Of a DNA stretch of 64,000 nt, positions 27,191-39,679 are shown piece after piece. The position numbers and the translations under genes were made by a program. How positions within the stretch are numbered: the stretch's first letter is position 1; each line of letters begins with the position of its first letter. The stretch spans positions 108,891,529-108,955,528 of the forward strand of contig CM069432.1 in NCBI GenBank assembly GCA_035610365.1, read 5' to 3'. The DNA comes from Aquatica leii. Lineage: Eukaryota > Arthropoda > Insecta > Coleoptera > Lampyridae. The notes below the pieces were generated by a model. That model was not told the DNA's origin. It worked only from the letters and a program-made list of their open reading frames with translations, and made no database searches.

Positions 27191-27650
27191 GCATATAACG
27201 GATTCCTGGTCGATACAATCTCGGGCAATCGGTAGGAGAGTATCCGCGTTCCTTCGATGAACAAGCACACCAAACCGTCGTTTCGTGGTTCTACTGATGC
27301 CTCCAAACAGCCAGTACTGGCGCCACATATTCATTCTTCCTATGTTGTACTTCCGCTTGAAGAGATGCGTCTCATCTATCTCGACGACGTCTTCTGGTCC
27401 TCCAATTCGTCCCAACTCGTGCCAGGCTACCTTATTGGCAACATCTCTGCAATAGCTGTACCACGCTACCGCAGTGTCCGTTGCGATTTCCAATTCGGAA
27501 ATCATGGTACTTAAATTAACACCTGTTACCCATAGGTACATCCCCATTAATACCGTGTGTGCTCCTACTTCTCGTAGCCTGACTCTTTCCAGGAAAGTGT
27601 TGACCGTTGCCTCTCTCTTGTGATGTGGTGGTATGGGACACCGATATCGC

Positions 27651-29575
27651 CAGTGGCGTCTTAAAAGCTAGGCGGAGTAGGCGGCCGCCTAGGGCCCCCA
27701 GCTTGCAAGGGGCCCCAAAGAGACCAAAAGCACATAAATTTTGTACTTACGCCACTGTAGGTCTCGATTTCTGGATTCACGTCGTGTAGCTTTACTGTAA
27801 CGCGTTTGTTTAGAGGTACTACCGAGAGCGTGCTGGGTGACAATGCTGCACTTCCGGCTATTTGTAAGTAGAAGAGTCTTAAGGCGGGTTGCACAAAGCA
27901 AATCAAAAATGTAACAACTGATTATTTTTCAAAACAATTGATACATAGCCAATGAAACCACGTTTATTGATTTCAGAAATAATCACTTGCTACATTTTTG
28001 ATTTGCTTTGTGTAACCCGCCTTTAGGGTCTTATAGAACGAAGCAAGAGATAATAAAGAAAAGATTTATGTGCAAGAAACACACAGTACACGATAGCAAT
28101 CGTGTTTAACAAAGTACAATCGGAGTACCGAGTAAAAACAATTTTGTAGAAAATAATTTTCTTAGCAGAAATTCGTTTATTTTTATATTATTAATCTAAT
28201 TTTTTAATGGATTATCTACTTAAAATGTAAGCGTGTCACTGTATCGAACCCCAACATTTTTTTGTCTTTGCTTCAACAGTTGAATTTCAAACACGAACAC
28301 TCTAAGTTGATGATAACTATACTAAAATAATTTTTATCAAAATAAAATGTAACGGTATCAATCTGATGCAGAGAAAAGAAAAAAAAGCAGTGAGAAAGCA
28401 TCAAGTTACAGAAAAAACTGCGCGGATCCATACGAATTTTTAATTCCTTCTTTCACTTCTTCGACTTCTTATGAAGTGCAGGCAAAAGAAGTGCCACTTG
28501 AGGAAGTAGTAGCTGAGTCCCTCAATGATGAAAAGGAATCGAATATTTGTGAATCTAGTAAACGCGTTGATCTTGAAGAAAATAATGATTTTATCATGCC
28601 AAAGCTTACGCCGGTTAATGAAGATATTGCTCTATGGAATGCTGTTTTAACTGACACAATGATTGACTTTGTCATTAAATATCCTCCAAAAAATATTGGC
28701 GATATCACAAGTTTAAAATATCTTTACAATGATAGCGATCAAACTTACTATCGAGGACTAACAAATGAACTCTTTTACCGTAGATTACCTAGTGGTGCTA
28801 AGAAAAAAGAGAATGGTTAGTGTTCTCAGCTCACACAATGTTTCAGAACATGAGCAATCGAAAGAGTATATGGCATCCACGTGCATTGCCTATGAGAAAC
28901 CAGTAACAATAAATCGCATCGACGATAGTTTTGCAAACGAGATCGTCTCTCAAGAAAATTATTGGCGGAAAGTTCTGCTCCGAGTGGTTTCTACTATTAA
29001 GTTTTTGACACGCGTTGGTCTACCATTTAGAGGACAAGACGAAAGTAAAATGTCAACAAGGAAAGGTGTTTAGAATATTTGAGTGATTATGACGAATTTT
29101 TGAAAATGCACTAGAAGAAGTACAATTACCGTGGAAAAGGTAACACATGGTAATGTGTTTCTTTCAATAATTGCAAAAAATTTAACAGAAATAATTGTAC
29201 AGCAAATAAAGGATACTAGTTTTTACAATTCTATCGTGGATTCTACACCTGATATTTCTCATGTGGACCAACTGACATTCATTATAAGATACGTTCATAG
29301 AAATGATGATAGTAAAGAAAGATTTTTACAATTTTTACCAATTTCAAACCAAACAGCTCTATACTTGAAAGACCACATTCTACAAAAACATAGTCTATTC
29401 CTCGATTTGATATAAAGTTATGTAGAAGACAAAGTTACAATAATGCGTCGAATATGGCTAAACATTATCATTATAAAGCGTTCTAAATATGGTTTTCTGG
29501 TTTGGGTTGACTATATCTAGGGGCCCCAAAGTGTCTCTGCCGCCTAGGGCCCCGACGTTCTTTGATCCGCCACTG
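27651..29575 (+). mobile_element. hAT transposon with transposase remnants, inserted in Merlin
   Basis: The ends are CAGTGGCGTCTTAAAAGC on the left and, read inward from the right, CAGTGGCGGATCAAAG, each followed by a GGGGCCCTAGGCGGC-like block. The 8-bp repeat GATATCGC flanks it (27643-27650 and 29576-29583). Plus-strand frames at 28476-28820, 28765-29073 and 29131-29415 match the TTF/ZMYM-type hAT transposases: NYWRKVLLRVVSTIKFLTRV with GLPFRGQDE, and YNSIVDSTPDISHVDQLTF with the catalytic-region D. The frames are broken by frameshifts and the dimerisation end is missing, so it is a deletion derivative that cannot move by itself. Confidence 0.92.
27882..28022. repeat. 141-bp Harbinger-type MITE inside the hAT element
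   Basis: Inverted ends AGGCGGGTTGCACAAAGC / GCTTTGTGTAACCCGCCT extend inward through AAATCAAAAATGTA. The 3-bp repeat TTA flanks both sides (27879-27881 and 28023-28025). A TTA/TAA duplication and G-rich ends are usual for Harbinger MITEs. Confidence 0.8.
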
Positions 29576-29984
29576 GATATCGCCAACCCAGCATTCTCGT
29601 CCTGTCTGAACTCGTTCCCATTTCCACTTCACACACCGGGCATATCTTCGGAGTATGGCGATCTGGAAGCACTTGCAGGTGCTGAAACAGTTCAATCCCT
29701 CGTCGGTTGGCTTCTTCTTTTTCCTCTGGAGTATCCCTGTAACCAAAATACAGACCAAAATCATACATGGAGACATTAACACGGTTCAATAGACGATCCA
29801 TCACAAAACAAAATAAAAACGAAGAAATTTAAACACACTCTATAAAAACAAACTAAAATGTACAATATTCAAAAACGCGTAATCAAAAAACTTCTACTAC
29901 ACTGTAAATATCGCAAGCCAAAAAGTAGTAAACGTAAACGAATAAAAAATTCGAGTACTGAAACACTTGCTATCGCTGATGTTA

Positions 29985-31147
29985 TATGTGCTGTTTGCTA
30001 ATGAAGTAGGAGTGGGGACATGCGGCACAAGAAAGAAAATATCGTGGAAAATTAAAGTGAGCGGGTAAATACAAAGTGCAAAAATTACAGCGCAAAGTTG
30101 TCAACGATAACTAAATCCTTAAGCCGATTATACAATGACCATCGCTATACAATAGGTATCCTGTTGTTGGGAGTATAAAAATTACCTGGTAATGCAAAAA
30201 TACAAAACTTTTTTTATTTAAAATATTTGAAGAAAACTGGTATCTATATATTGTAGTCCAATAAATGCGTTTCTGGTTATGCTCATAAACTTAAAAAGGA
30301 TTATAACAATGATTATACCCTTTAGCTGACTAAAATCTTGTATGTATTATTACAGATGTTGCAAACGAGAGAAAACTTTCACAAATAAATAAAAATTTAT
30401 ATAAAAATTTAAATCATAGGATTCTTTTAAACACACTCTTTACAAATAATTATTTTTGTAAGCGTACTTTAGAAAAAACTGGATTTTTTATCAAACAACA
30501 TTGTAAGCGTATTGGATAACATCTCTAATTTAAATTAAAAAAATTTAAAATGCAGGATTTATGAAAATTGCAAAAGTTATTTTAAAAAAATTAAATTTAA
30601 ATCTTATAAGTGTTTACTAAATTTATACCATCCGTGTGACGTTGATGTAACATAAAAAGAAAGAAAAGCCAAATGCAGCTTTTACAGTATTTGCTATTAA
30701 TTTCAATAACTGTTAAATTATATTTATCTAGACATAGGTAGATATTGATTTCTAAAATTATAAATTAAATTAGTTGAAAGAAAAAGCTTGATATACACTG
30801 AAAAAAATCTTTGTCATAATATTAATGAATGGCTTTCATCAGTTTGGTTTACATTGTTTAATGAGATTTTCATTATTGCTATGTAAAAAAAAATATCAAA
30901 CTTACTTGTTTAAAGACAGTTATCATAAATATAATGTATCAGGTTTCATTGAGTGATAAATCTGACGAACATTAAATTTGTTTTAAAAATTCTTTAATTT
31001 ATTACTGCATTTCGTTGTCTCAATGAAAATTATGTTGGACTATAAGAAAATATTCATTGACAAAACTTTTACTAAACATAGATAAAATAAATGGATGGGT
31101 TTAGATGATTGTATGAACAACATTTCTTTCAAAGTAAGCACTTTATA
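29985..31147. other. Spacer, nothing recognised
   Basis: About 1.1 kb of AT-rich sequence with no long frame, no clear repeat and no splice-linked exons that I can support. Its left part may still belong to the Merlin element. Confidence 0.4.
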
Positions 31148-31155
31148 ATCTTAAT

Positions 31156-32806
31156 CAAAGATAATGTAAGGAAGATGCAGCACTCCGTGTATTAAAAATC
31201 GTATAATTTTTCGACACTATGGACATCTATGTTTGTACTACGAACTATTTTTGTTGAATTATAGAAATCTACACTGTAGCGCCATCTCATAGTTATATTA
31301 ATTAACATAAATACATATATTTAAAATTTATAAATAAAACAATTATTTCAATTTAAAATACAATTTATTTATGTAAAAATTGTTAACAAAATCAAAATAA
31401 TAAAATACATACAAAATGTATACACAATACTACAGAATTGTTTGGCTGTATAGTTGATAATCAATTTTTTCAATAATTGATTGTTATACAATTAGTTATT
31501 TTAACAAACATGAGTTGAATAATGACAATAAAAACTAAATATAGTTATGAACAATGTGCAAGAGTTGTTTAAATAATTAGTTTTGGGTCATACGTAGATT
31601 CCATTACAAAATTGATGTTTCTTATTAATCAAATGGTTTCTATCTGAACGATTAATTTGATTAGTAATTTATCTCAACAAGTCTTGTATTTTTTAGTAAA
31701 AAACAATATTTATTTATTGAATAAGTAATTTTGTAGTGAAATTTCCAATTGATTAAAAAGAAAGTAAATGCTTTTTTCCATTAAATTACATTATCTCAAG
31801 GAGTGCAAGGACGGATATGAAATGGATAGGAATTTGTCAACTATAGGATGAGGGCGTAGGTCTATGACCTGCAAAAGATTTGGAAACGGAATTTTTAAGT
31901 TGGGAATGAAGAAAGGTTTGTAAACAGATAAATTGGAAAAACCTTTTCTAATAATATTTTTTAGATGTATTTTTGCACTTACTTGATGCTGAACGTTGAT
32001 ATCAATTTCTACAAATTACAAAAGTAAAATCTTTTCTATTTACAATGTCATTATTTACCTGCTAGTTTTGAAGTATCTGCTACTTCTTCAGCTCGGTCAA
32101 CAAGTCTTGCAGCACACTCAGTAGAAGTCACAAGTTTACTATAAGTTTTTGTAGGTAGTGTGCCAAGGTAACACTCGAAGGTGGAGTAACAGGTCGAGTT
32201 TGTCCACTCTTTTCACATGGATCTGTTTAAAACAAATAGTTATGCATATTAAATAAAGCATGTATTTAATCTTACCATTTGGAATTGCATTGCGACACAA
32301 CTCGGTGCACGAAGCATTGACAGAAGCAATACATTGGAAATGGGTAGCGCACACACCATAATTTTTTAGGATGCTATGTTATAAGTTTTAAATCTTCACG
32401 CTGCACTCATTTACTTCTTGGTAAAGTAAATTGTATGTGAAACGAGGGACATCCACTAACAATGCAATCACTCTACAATAGTATTAAACAATTAGTAACA
32501 GACCAATTTACATTATCTATTAAAACTTACCTTATTTGATTGTGTTTAAATTAATTTTAGATCAACAAATACAAGAAACTTTTACTTATTTATGGTTAAG
32601 AAAGCACAATAATCGCTGAATATGCTGAATTATGGGCGGAATAAACGCGAAATAAACTGAACGCCATCTGAACGCAAATGACATCATTGAAAGGTTTTTG
32701 TCTTAGCTGTAAATAATCACAAATGTCAAAATAATTCGTAGGACACTCATAGATGGCTCAGAAAATCGTGTTGTACATAAAATTTGTATGAAGCGAATAC
32801 CCCCTG
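31156..32806. mobile_element. CAGGGGATA-family hAT-like element, copy 1
   Basis: The 1651-bp element is flanked by ATCTTAAT on both sides (31148-31155 and 32807-32814). The right end reads TTGTATGAAGCGAATACCCCCTG; the left end is a decayed CAAAGATA followed after a small insertion by CACTCCGTGTA. It shares the word GCGCCATCTCA and the following AT-rich 150 bases with the copies at 32899 and 39815. On the minus strand a short spliced coding remnant is seen: CATHFQCIASVNASCTELC, an intron of about 55 bp, then a second exon, then a GTAAAT donor after STECAARLVDRAEEVADTSK. The protein is not recognised. Confidence 0.85.
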
Positions 32807-32898
32807 ATCTTAATAGCAAAGAAATTCGTTTTATCAATGTGTGAAACTGTGGAGGGCTTGCACAGCTAAATTTTGTAGTTATGTTCAAAGGTTATATT

Positions 32899-34609
32899 CA
32901 GGGGATATACACTCCATGTAAAAAAAGTGGGAAAATAGTACCACTACCGACACCTATTGCCGCCGCCGTTTTTTAATGTAAGCCAAGATAAACATTTAAA
33001 GAAATCTATAATAGCACCATCTCACGGTTATACTTATAACTACGTATGTATAATATTCATTTATAAAAGTTTTTTAAATGAAACAATTATTTATTTTCAA
33101 AGTACATTTTATTTATACATAATAACATAAAACATTGTTAAACAAGCAGATGATCATAGATAGAAATATATAATATACTATTTTACAATAAACATTTTTG
33201 TAATTTTCCAAAAATACATAAATTATTTATTTCATAAAGTTCTAATTTGGTCAAACTGTCTATTAGCATTGCTATTAGTGAAAAAAACACATTATACACG
33301 AATTTCATACAATTATGATTTTCAATCAATTTTATATTTAAAAAAGTAGTTACTTAATTTAAGAATTAAAAACACAAAAAAAAGATTATCCAGTTATACA
33401 ATAAATTTGTATTATTAGTTAATTTTGCCTCAAAAATGGAAAGCACAAATAAGAAAACGATTAGAATTCATCAATTACAGGACGAGGGGTAGATCCTTTT
33501 TTATGAATATTATTAACTTCTAGAAAAATGATAGAAGAGAACTGGAATGTCCTCAAGAATCAGTAGTTACTTTCAAAGTGATATTAAATGTAAATGGAAT
33601 AGAAACTGATTGTCAAAAATTGAGAAATTATAAATAAATTTTGAAATAACTATGCGAATGTAGTAATCGTTTAATAAAAAAAGTTTGGTTATAGAAGAAA
33701 CAGTAATATTTAAAGACAAGTAAATTATGACATGGAATTAGAGAACCATTATAGGTATGAATTGAGTTTTAGAAGATATCAATCCATACAGCCAACTTTT
33801 TGTCTAGTAAGAAGTACAAACTCAGAAAGTGCTTAAGTAGCAGTGCAGTTTATATTAATACTCGTAAAGTAGATGTAGGTGACGACATTTCTATGCTGCG
33901 ATAATAAAGACAGGTTCGTAAGACAGCAGGTAAATTTGAATTCAAATTAACGTTAAACTAAGTAAGTATGTGAATAACCTTTTTTTGTTGATTTATAATA
34001 TTTTTTAACAGTTTCTTACAATCTCTTAGCTGTCTTCAGTCCATAGATTTTAAATCATTGCCTACAAATTATAAAAGTAAAACCTTATTCAATTTATAAT
34101 GTAATTACGTACCACATTGTTGTGAAGTGCTACCTATTTCAATAATCAAAAGTCTTGAAGCATATTCTGTAGTAGCTTGCTGTAAGTTTTTATGGTGTGG
34201 AAAAATACTTGATAATTGCATTTGTTCGATGAAGTATCTACTTAATAAAAAAAAATGATAAAGGCTATAAACCTTGCAATGAATTACATACTATAATAAG
34301 ACTGCGGCTTTGAATTTGCTGTAGTGAAAGTCTGCAAAACTAAACTGACCATAAAGGGATGCACACACAGTAAAATTATTATAAATATAATATATAACAT
34401 ATATAAAGTTTCATCACAGGTTTCATTTTGAAAGATTTAAAAGATAATGGAAGCATGTGATATGTGCGCGCATAATTTTAATTGACAAAAAAGAAATCTG
34501 TAAAATAAACTGACCAACCTCAACAAATGTTACAAAAAAACGGCGGCGGCGCTAGGTGGCGTAACAAGCGGCGGAGTTTACAAAATTTGTATGAAGCGAC
34601 TATCCCCTG
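32899..34609. mobile_element. CAGGGGATA-family hAT-like element, copy 2
   Basis: The element starts CAGGGGATATACACTCCATG and ends GTATGAAGCGACTATCCCCTG. The 8-bp repeat GTTATATT flanks it (32891-32898 and 34610-34617). Just inside the ends lies an inverted GCCGCCGCCGTTTTTT / AAAAAACGGCGGCGGC pair. A minus-strand remnant near 34075-34190 (ATTEYASRLLIIEIGS, then a GTACGT donor and TTTGTAG acceptor) lines up with the STECAARLVDRAEE exon of copy 1. It is 1711 bp and lies only 76 bp from the flanking duplication of copy 1, in the same direction. Confidence 0.9.
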
Positions 34610-34617
34610 GTTATATT

Positions 34618-36764
34618 GATCTTAATATGCTAGTGGACGCCAAGTAGACGCATTTGCATATCTGCACGTTTGTAACCGAAGAATTTGACACTTATTGGAA
34701 GGCATGTCGACAGTTTTGTATGGCAGAGATTAAAACCATGGATAGTACAGCGTTATAGTTATGAACCTGTTCATATAAACAATGATTTTAGTGATCGATT
34801 AAAGTATTTTTCTTAATTCAATGTTGTTGAATTCATTGTAACAATGATGTAATATTTTGGACCAATTTTGATGAATTTTTCATTGAAACAATGTTTATAT
34901 TCTTTCTGTTTATGCTACTATTTGGTTGAGTGTAACGTAAACGAAAAAGAGCTATTCTAATACGAGAATGTAATTAGTATTTCTTTAGAAGCATTCTTAT
35001 ACTTTCTAGAAATGCTTATGCCGTTTAATCACTTGTAAAGCATGTCAATCAGGATTTGCACTTCAAAGTAAATCCTGATGCAACTTTTGTTGGGCTATTT
35101 TCCTGTTTCTTTAGAAATGCTTTTTAGATTTTACAAACTGCAATCCCTTAGTAAATAACAGTTTTATAAAGTTTAAATCACATCCTGAAAAAATAGATAT
35201 ACTTGACTTAGCAGGTTTACTGTCTTAGCCGACGATATCATATATTTAATGTGATAAGCACGTGTATTTGTCCCGACAAACAACACGTTCATGTTGCAAA
35301 TAATAATATCCTGTGGAGATAAAAGATAGCTAATGCAGTATTTCTAACAAAGATGTTGGTACCATATTAGTCGCGCGAAAAATTATTGGCGATGTAAAAG
35401 AAGATACAGAAAAGAAACTAAAAATTTGGAATAAAGTTACAATTAAAATTTAATTTGAACAAGCTTAAGTGTCAATACCAAATTTAAATTCACTTATTTT
35501 CTATAGAAATATCGCATTCCAGTTGTATCGAAAAGAAAACAATAAAATGAAGTTGATCATGAATGTATTTCAACAATCACTAATTGTTCTCTCTATTAAG
35601 ATACCATTATAGATATATTACTATAGTATTCCTGAACGCCTACACATATTTAAACATACGTTTGTCATTCTTGTAGACCAATTTTTCAGCTTAATTATTA
35701 ACCGATTGAGTACGGATTTTTCGCATAAATACATTTTTCTGATCCAGGAGACCTTGAAACGTAAAATAGAGCAAAAAAAATTTTTGAAAAAAAATTGCGA
35801 GTGCTATACTTTTCTAATAGGAAAGTAAAAACAACCCTAAAAAGTGTAATAACTTGTCGGATTCCGAGATTTAAATAATTAATAAGATTGAAGGCAATTT
35901 CATTATTTTAAATAAAATGAATACATAAGGGTTAATTCTTTAATACAGGCCAAGGTTATACATCTGTTCTCGAGTACAATCTTACGAACACTACTTCCAT
36001 AACTACCCCTTATTTTTAGTTAACGATAAAATGTTAAAAATAGCTCTTAATATTTCACGCCACATAAATCGTGCCTAAATACAAAATTTTAATTAAACGA
36101 AGTCTACACTTCTTAGAAAAAGCTCTAACAAAAGGGTTTAAAAGTTTTAACGGTTTGCTTTTTAAATATCTCTATGATATCTGGTATGAATAGCGTAAGC
36201 GTAGTTGGTAGGAGTAAGAATTTGAATCTTTGCATTTATTTATCTTTGATTCGTGTTGCAAAACATAACATGACAACTGAACTCCAGCGTAATTATCTTA
36301 TTACCAGAGTAAAAATGGTTTTAACAAATGTATTCCTAAATCTTTTAATGGATTTTATTGTTAATAATTTGTTAATTATAATTCCTGAAGCCGCTGGAAC
36401 ACGTGTTAAATCTTTTGTAAGACCGACTATACGAAATTGCATTTACTGATTCACTGAGTATATGAACGCATTACAGACTTTAGCACAGTTAAATTTAACA
36501 ACGGTATTCTTACCTATCAATTTTGTTAGAATAAAACGATAAAAGATAACGGCAATACCAGAGCTAACCCGAAACAAGAGCGCTGGGCGCTAAATTCAAA
36601 AAATAATAGTTTAAAAAAACTAAAAAAACACTCAACAGTTGTATTCTAAAATATAAGTTTTTTTTTTCAACTACTTGTAGAAAAAGGAGTTTTGAGACGA
36701 TTTATGTTATACCACTTTTAGTCATATAAACATAAGTACCTATAGACACTGAATTATTATTACA
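34618..36764. other. Spacer, nothing recognised
   Basis: About 2.1 kb of AT-rich sequence. Frames such as the one at 36174-36449 have AT-driven composition and no family match. No clear terminal repeats were found. Confidence 0.4.
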
Positions 36765-37570
36765 TTAAAGAAGACAAAGTAAATCAATCACGCTCACACG
36801 AAAACAGTAAAACAATTTTAACGTAACGTTTAAATTATTTCGTGCAAACGTTTGCTGTCGGATGTGGTTAGCACTGATAAACTCATCTGCTACTTCCTCA
36901 ATGCAGATGTTTGATAACAATATATTATTCAATCGCATTTGGGTAGTAGTTGATCTCGTATATGTTTTAAGACGACGTAGACTGGAGAAGTATCTATCAG
37001 CAGTACATGTTGAAACAAGCACAGTTAATATAAGCTATATCTATAATCTGATCACCGCGTAACCCATTGCTGACGAGGAAGCTTTGCTTCGTCTAATTCA
37101 AGTGAAGTGACTTTTTTGTTGACGGCTTCCCAAAAATTTAAAAACCAATTTTGCTCTCTGAATGATTTTATCACAGTCTTTAAAGATCTAAGCATGGCAA
37201 ACCCTTTTTTAAACGACACGGTCTTTTTTTGACTAGCTGTGTTTGTTGTAACGACGTGATCAAAAACTTTAACGAGTACATAAATATAATAAAAAAGTAA
37301 AATGATTCTAAATGGGACAGGAAACCACTTGCTTTTGCCCCAACTTCATTTTTTTCAGATTTTGACAGTTCGGACATAAAATCTATAATACTTAAATCAT
37401 TTGTTAAAATTGAGTTCATAGAAAGAAATCTAATTGTCCATCTAGTATAGGACAAAAAAGGCGAAGATTTTCACTATTCATTTTGAAATTGAAAAATATC
37501 CCTAATCGTTTCGAAGAACTTCGCACAAATGTAATTATATCTTGAGCAATATTTAAAGCGTGTGGAACAA
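36765..37570 (-). pseudogene. hAT transposase remnant (TTF/ZMYM type), minus strand
   Basis: Read on the minus strand, 37570-37440 gives HALNIAQDIITFVRSSSKRL and then FFNFKMNSENLRLF. The next part, to about 37180, gives TRWTIRFLSMNSILTNDL and the usual helical region. 37022-36900 gives the hAT dimerisation motif TADRYFSSLRRLKTYTRST followed by MRLNNILLSNI. The order and spacing match the C-terminal half of hAT transposases (the usual form is TAERSFSALRRLKTWLRST). Frames are broken between these blocks, so it is a dead copy. Its ends were not located. Confidence 0.85.
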
Positions 37571-38800
37571 CACAAAAATAAGTGCCCTTTCATAATGAGA
37601 TCCAAAGAACAGTAAATTCATAGTTTGATTGTAATAGAAAAACAAAAACCTCGTTTAAATTTTATTTTAACAATGCGTTTGTGTCGGTGGGTGATTAAGA
37701 TAAGAAAAATGATCTGGTTTCTAAAATCTAAATCTACAAGAAAGAGAAAACGAGTAAAAAAACGCCATAAAGATACCAAAATAAGTTAAATTTGTTTAAT
37801 GACAACTCCTTTGATTTTTTTATAAACAAGTCGAATAGTATAAGATTACAAATTACATTTATTGTATTAGCGTGTTGTATTTTATTAAAAACTGCGTGTA
37901 CGTACTCGCTTGTCACCAGATGAGGAAACATTTCTGAGTTTTATTGTTTTATTGAACAGTTTTGTTATGATCACTTTTCTTTTATTAGTCTTACTGGCGG
38001 CATTTTAAAGAATACAGCTATAAGGAAGAGATGGGCTGACCATTAATAACGGTACCCTTTCGGGAATGGTAACTTATTCTTAGATCATGAAGCCCTTGTA
38101 AAAGTTCAATGTTCCGAAATATTATTATACAAGTTTTGTAAAAATGTATGTTTGTCGGGTAACAATAATTTATTAATCTCAACGTGCGCGATTTTTATTG
38201 TGGGTGCTAGGAACCCACATAAAAATTATTGTGGGTTCAAAAAGTAACTCGAACCCACGAACTCGGCGCCTATGAAAATTGGTTTCATTTCTTTTCTTAT
38301 TTATTTGTTTGTTGTTTGAACATCTACTAATTTACATGCTATTGCATAATCAAGCGATTTGCTCTGTATAGATAAAGAAAAACAGGGGACGTTATTGTTG
38401 TAATCCTACGATTACTTGGGATCGTTTCGTCTATAGTTTTCAAGGTTGTCAATAAAAACGACGTGTTAAATGAATTTAACTTTATTAAAAAGATTTGATG
38501 CTTTTAAATGCAACGCCGGACACTTGTACCTATACATAGGTATCACAACATTATGATAAACAAATCTATAATTGCAAATGCTGTGAACACGTTCTCAAAA
38601 TTGCTTCATTAATGTCTAATAACACATAAAAGTGATTTGCCATCTGGCTTAAACTTGAATTAAAAATTACCTCCTTCATGGATTCGTAGTCTATAATCGA
38701 TGTTAGAGCTTTGTTTGCTCCACCATCTGGTTGGGCCTATTTTCTGTTACCGATATAGCTTTTCATGTCTAGCAAATCGACTGTTTGTTTGTTATCCCCG
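37571..38800. other. Spacer, nothing recognised
   Basis: AT-rich sequence without a supported gene. Around 38185-38270 the word GAACCCAC recurs in a small hairpin (TGTGGGTGCTAGGAACCCAC), and a direct copy of GTGGGTTC follows. Its left part may be the outer part of the hAT element at 36765-37570. Confidence 0.4.
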
Positions 38801-39491
38801 TAACGACGATAATTAATAAATTACAAAAGAAGACATTTTTAGGACTTTGAAATTTTTTCGTCAAATGTGACCTATAAAATCGCTAAATTTGACTCTTCTA
38901 TTAGTTTTTTTAGCTTGAAATTTTGTATGTAAGCTCTACTTTTTAAACTTGATGGTTGTGTAAAATTACGTTCGTTTATCTCAAAAACAAAAATTATGTC
39001 ATTGGAACTTAGAAAATTTTTATCGAGAAACGTGAGCATTTGGGATCCGGGGTTTTCATACTTGCACTTATTTTTCAACGTTGAAATTTTGCACGCCGAT
39101 TGTAATCGTTATACTTAATTACTTTACCAAATTTCGTCACATTACCTTCAAAACTAACGACGATAATTAATAAATTGCATTTTTTGGACTTTGAAATTTT
39201 TTCGTCAAATTTGACCTATAAAATCGCTAAATTTGACTCTTCTATTAGTTTTTTTAGCTTGAAATTTTGTATGTAAGCTCTACTTTTTAAACTTGATGGT
39301 TGTGTAAAATTACGTTCGTTTATCTCAAAAACAAAAATTATGTCATTGGAACTTAGAAAATTTTTATCGAGAAACGTGAGCATTTGGGATCCGGGGTTTT
39401 CATACTTGCACTTATTTTTCAACGTTGAAATTTTGCACGCCGATTTTAACCGTTATACTTAATTACTTTACCAAATTTCGTTCCATTATCT
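38801..39491. repeat. Recent tandem duplication, about 350-bp units
   Basis: Unit 1 starts TAACGACGATAATTAATAAA at 38801 and unit 2 at 39155. Inside them, 38872-39078 and 39216-39422 translate identically in every residue (offset 344), and about 290 bases appear identical by eye. The encoded minus-strand frame of 68 residues (MKNKCKYENPGSQMLTFLD...) is not recognised and may be chance. Differences are confined to the edges. Confidence 0.92.
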
Positions 39492-39679
39492 TGCACTTAT
39501 TTTTATATTAATATTCATACTTTTAATATCAAAGTTTTAATTTTAATTATATTATTTATTACAAATAAATAAATTATGGAAGTTAAATTATATTAAAATG
39601 ACAAAATAAATTCAAATAAATACATTTTATGCACGTTATTATAGTAATTTCCAATTTTTTAAATAGGAAAACGCATGTA

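Larger units (their letters stand above)
24785..29801 (-). mobile_element. Merlin DNA transposon: transposase gene split by two insertions
   Basis: The minus strand encodes an ISXO2/IS1016-like DDE transposase, the mark of Merlin transposons. It starts at ATG 29801 (MDRLLNRVNVSMYDFG) and continues through a CPVC zinc-binding stretch. It resumes after a hAT insertion at about 27642 (RYRC...) and holds VVEIDETHLFKRKYN, with the first catalytic D, and WLFGGISRTTKRRFGVLV. After a second insertion it continues from 25231 with SDEWRAYNQLGEVF (second D), HLTVNHSQHFVNP and HTNTCERSWRELKKTL (the E). It stops near 24785 after NCHICVD. Apart from the two insertions I see no stop or frameshift, so the copy was intact when they landed. 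The terminal inverted repeats of the whole element were not located. Confidence 0.9.

Noticed and set aside
27257-27514. Plus-strand frame of 85 residues
   Set aside because: It is the antisense of the Merlin transposase, whose minus-strand frame has clear motifs.
29489-29779. Plus-strand frame of 96 residues
   Set aside because: It starts in the end of the hAT element and continues as antisense of the Merlin start.
36174-36449. 91-residue plus-strand frame
   Set aside because: AT-driven composition, no motif, no splice partners and no repeat copies seen.
38872-39078. 68-residue minus-strand frame present twice
   Set aside because: The identity comes from the tandem duplication of the DNA; one pair of identical copies gives no evidence for coding.
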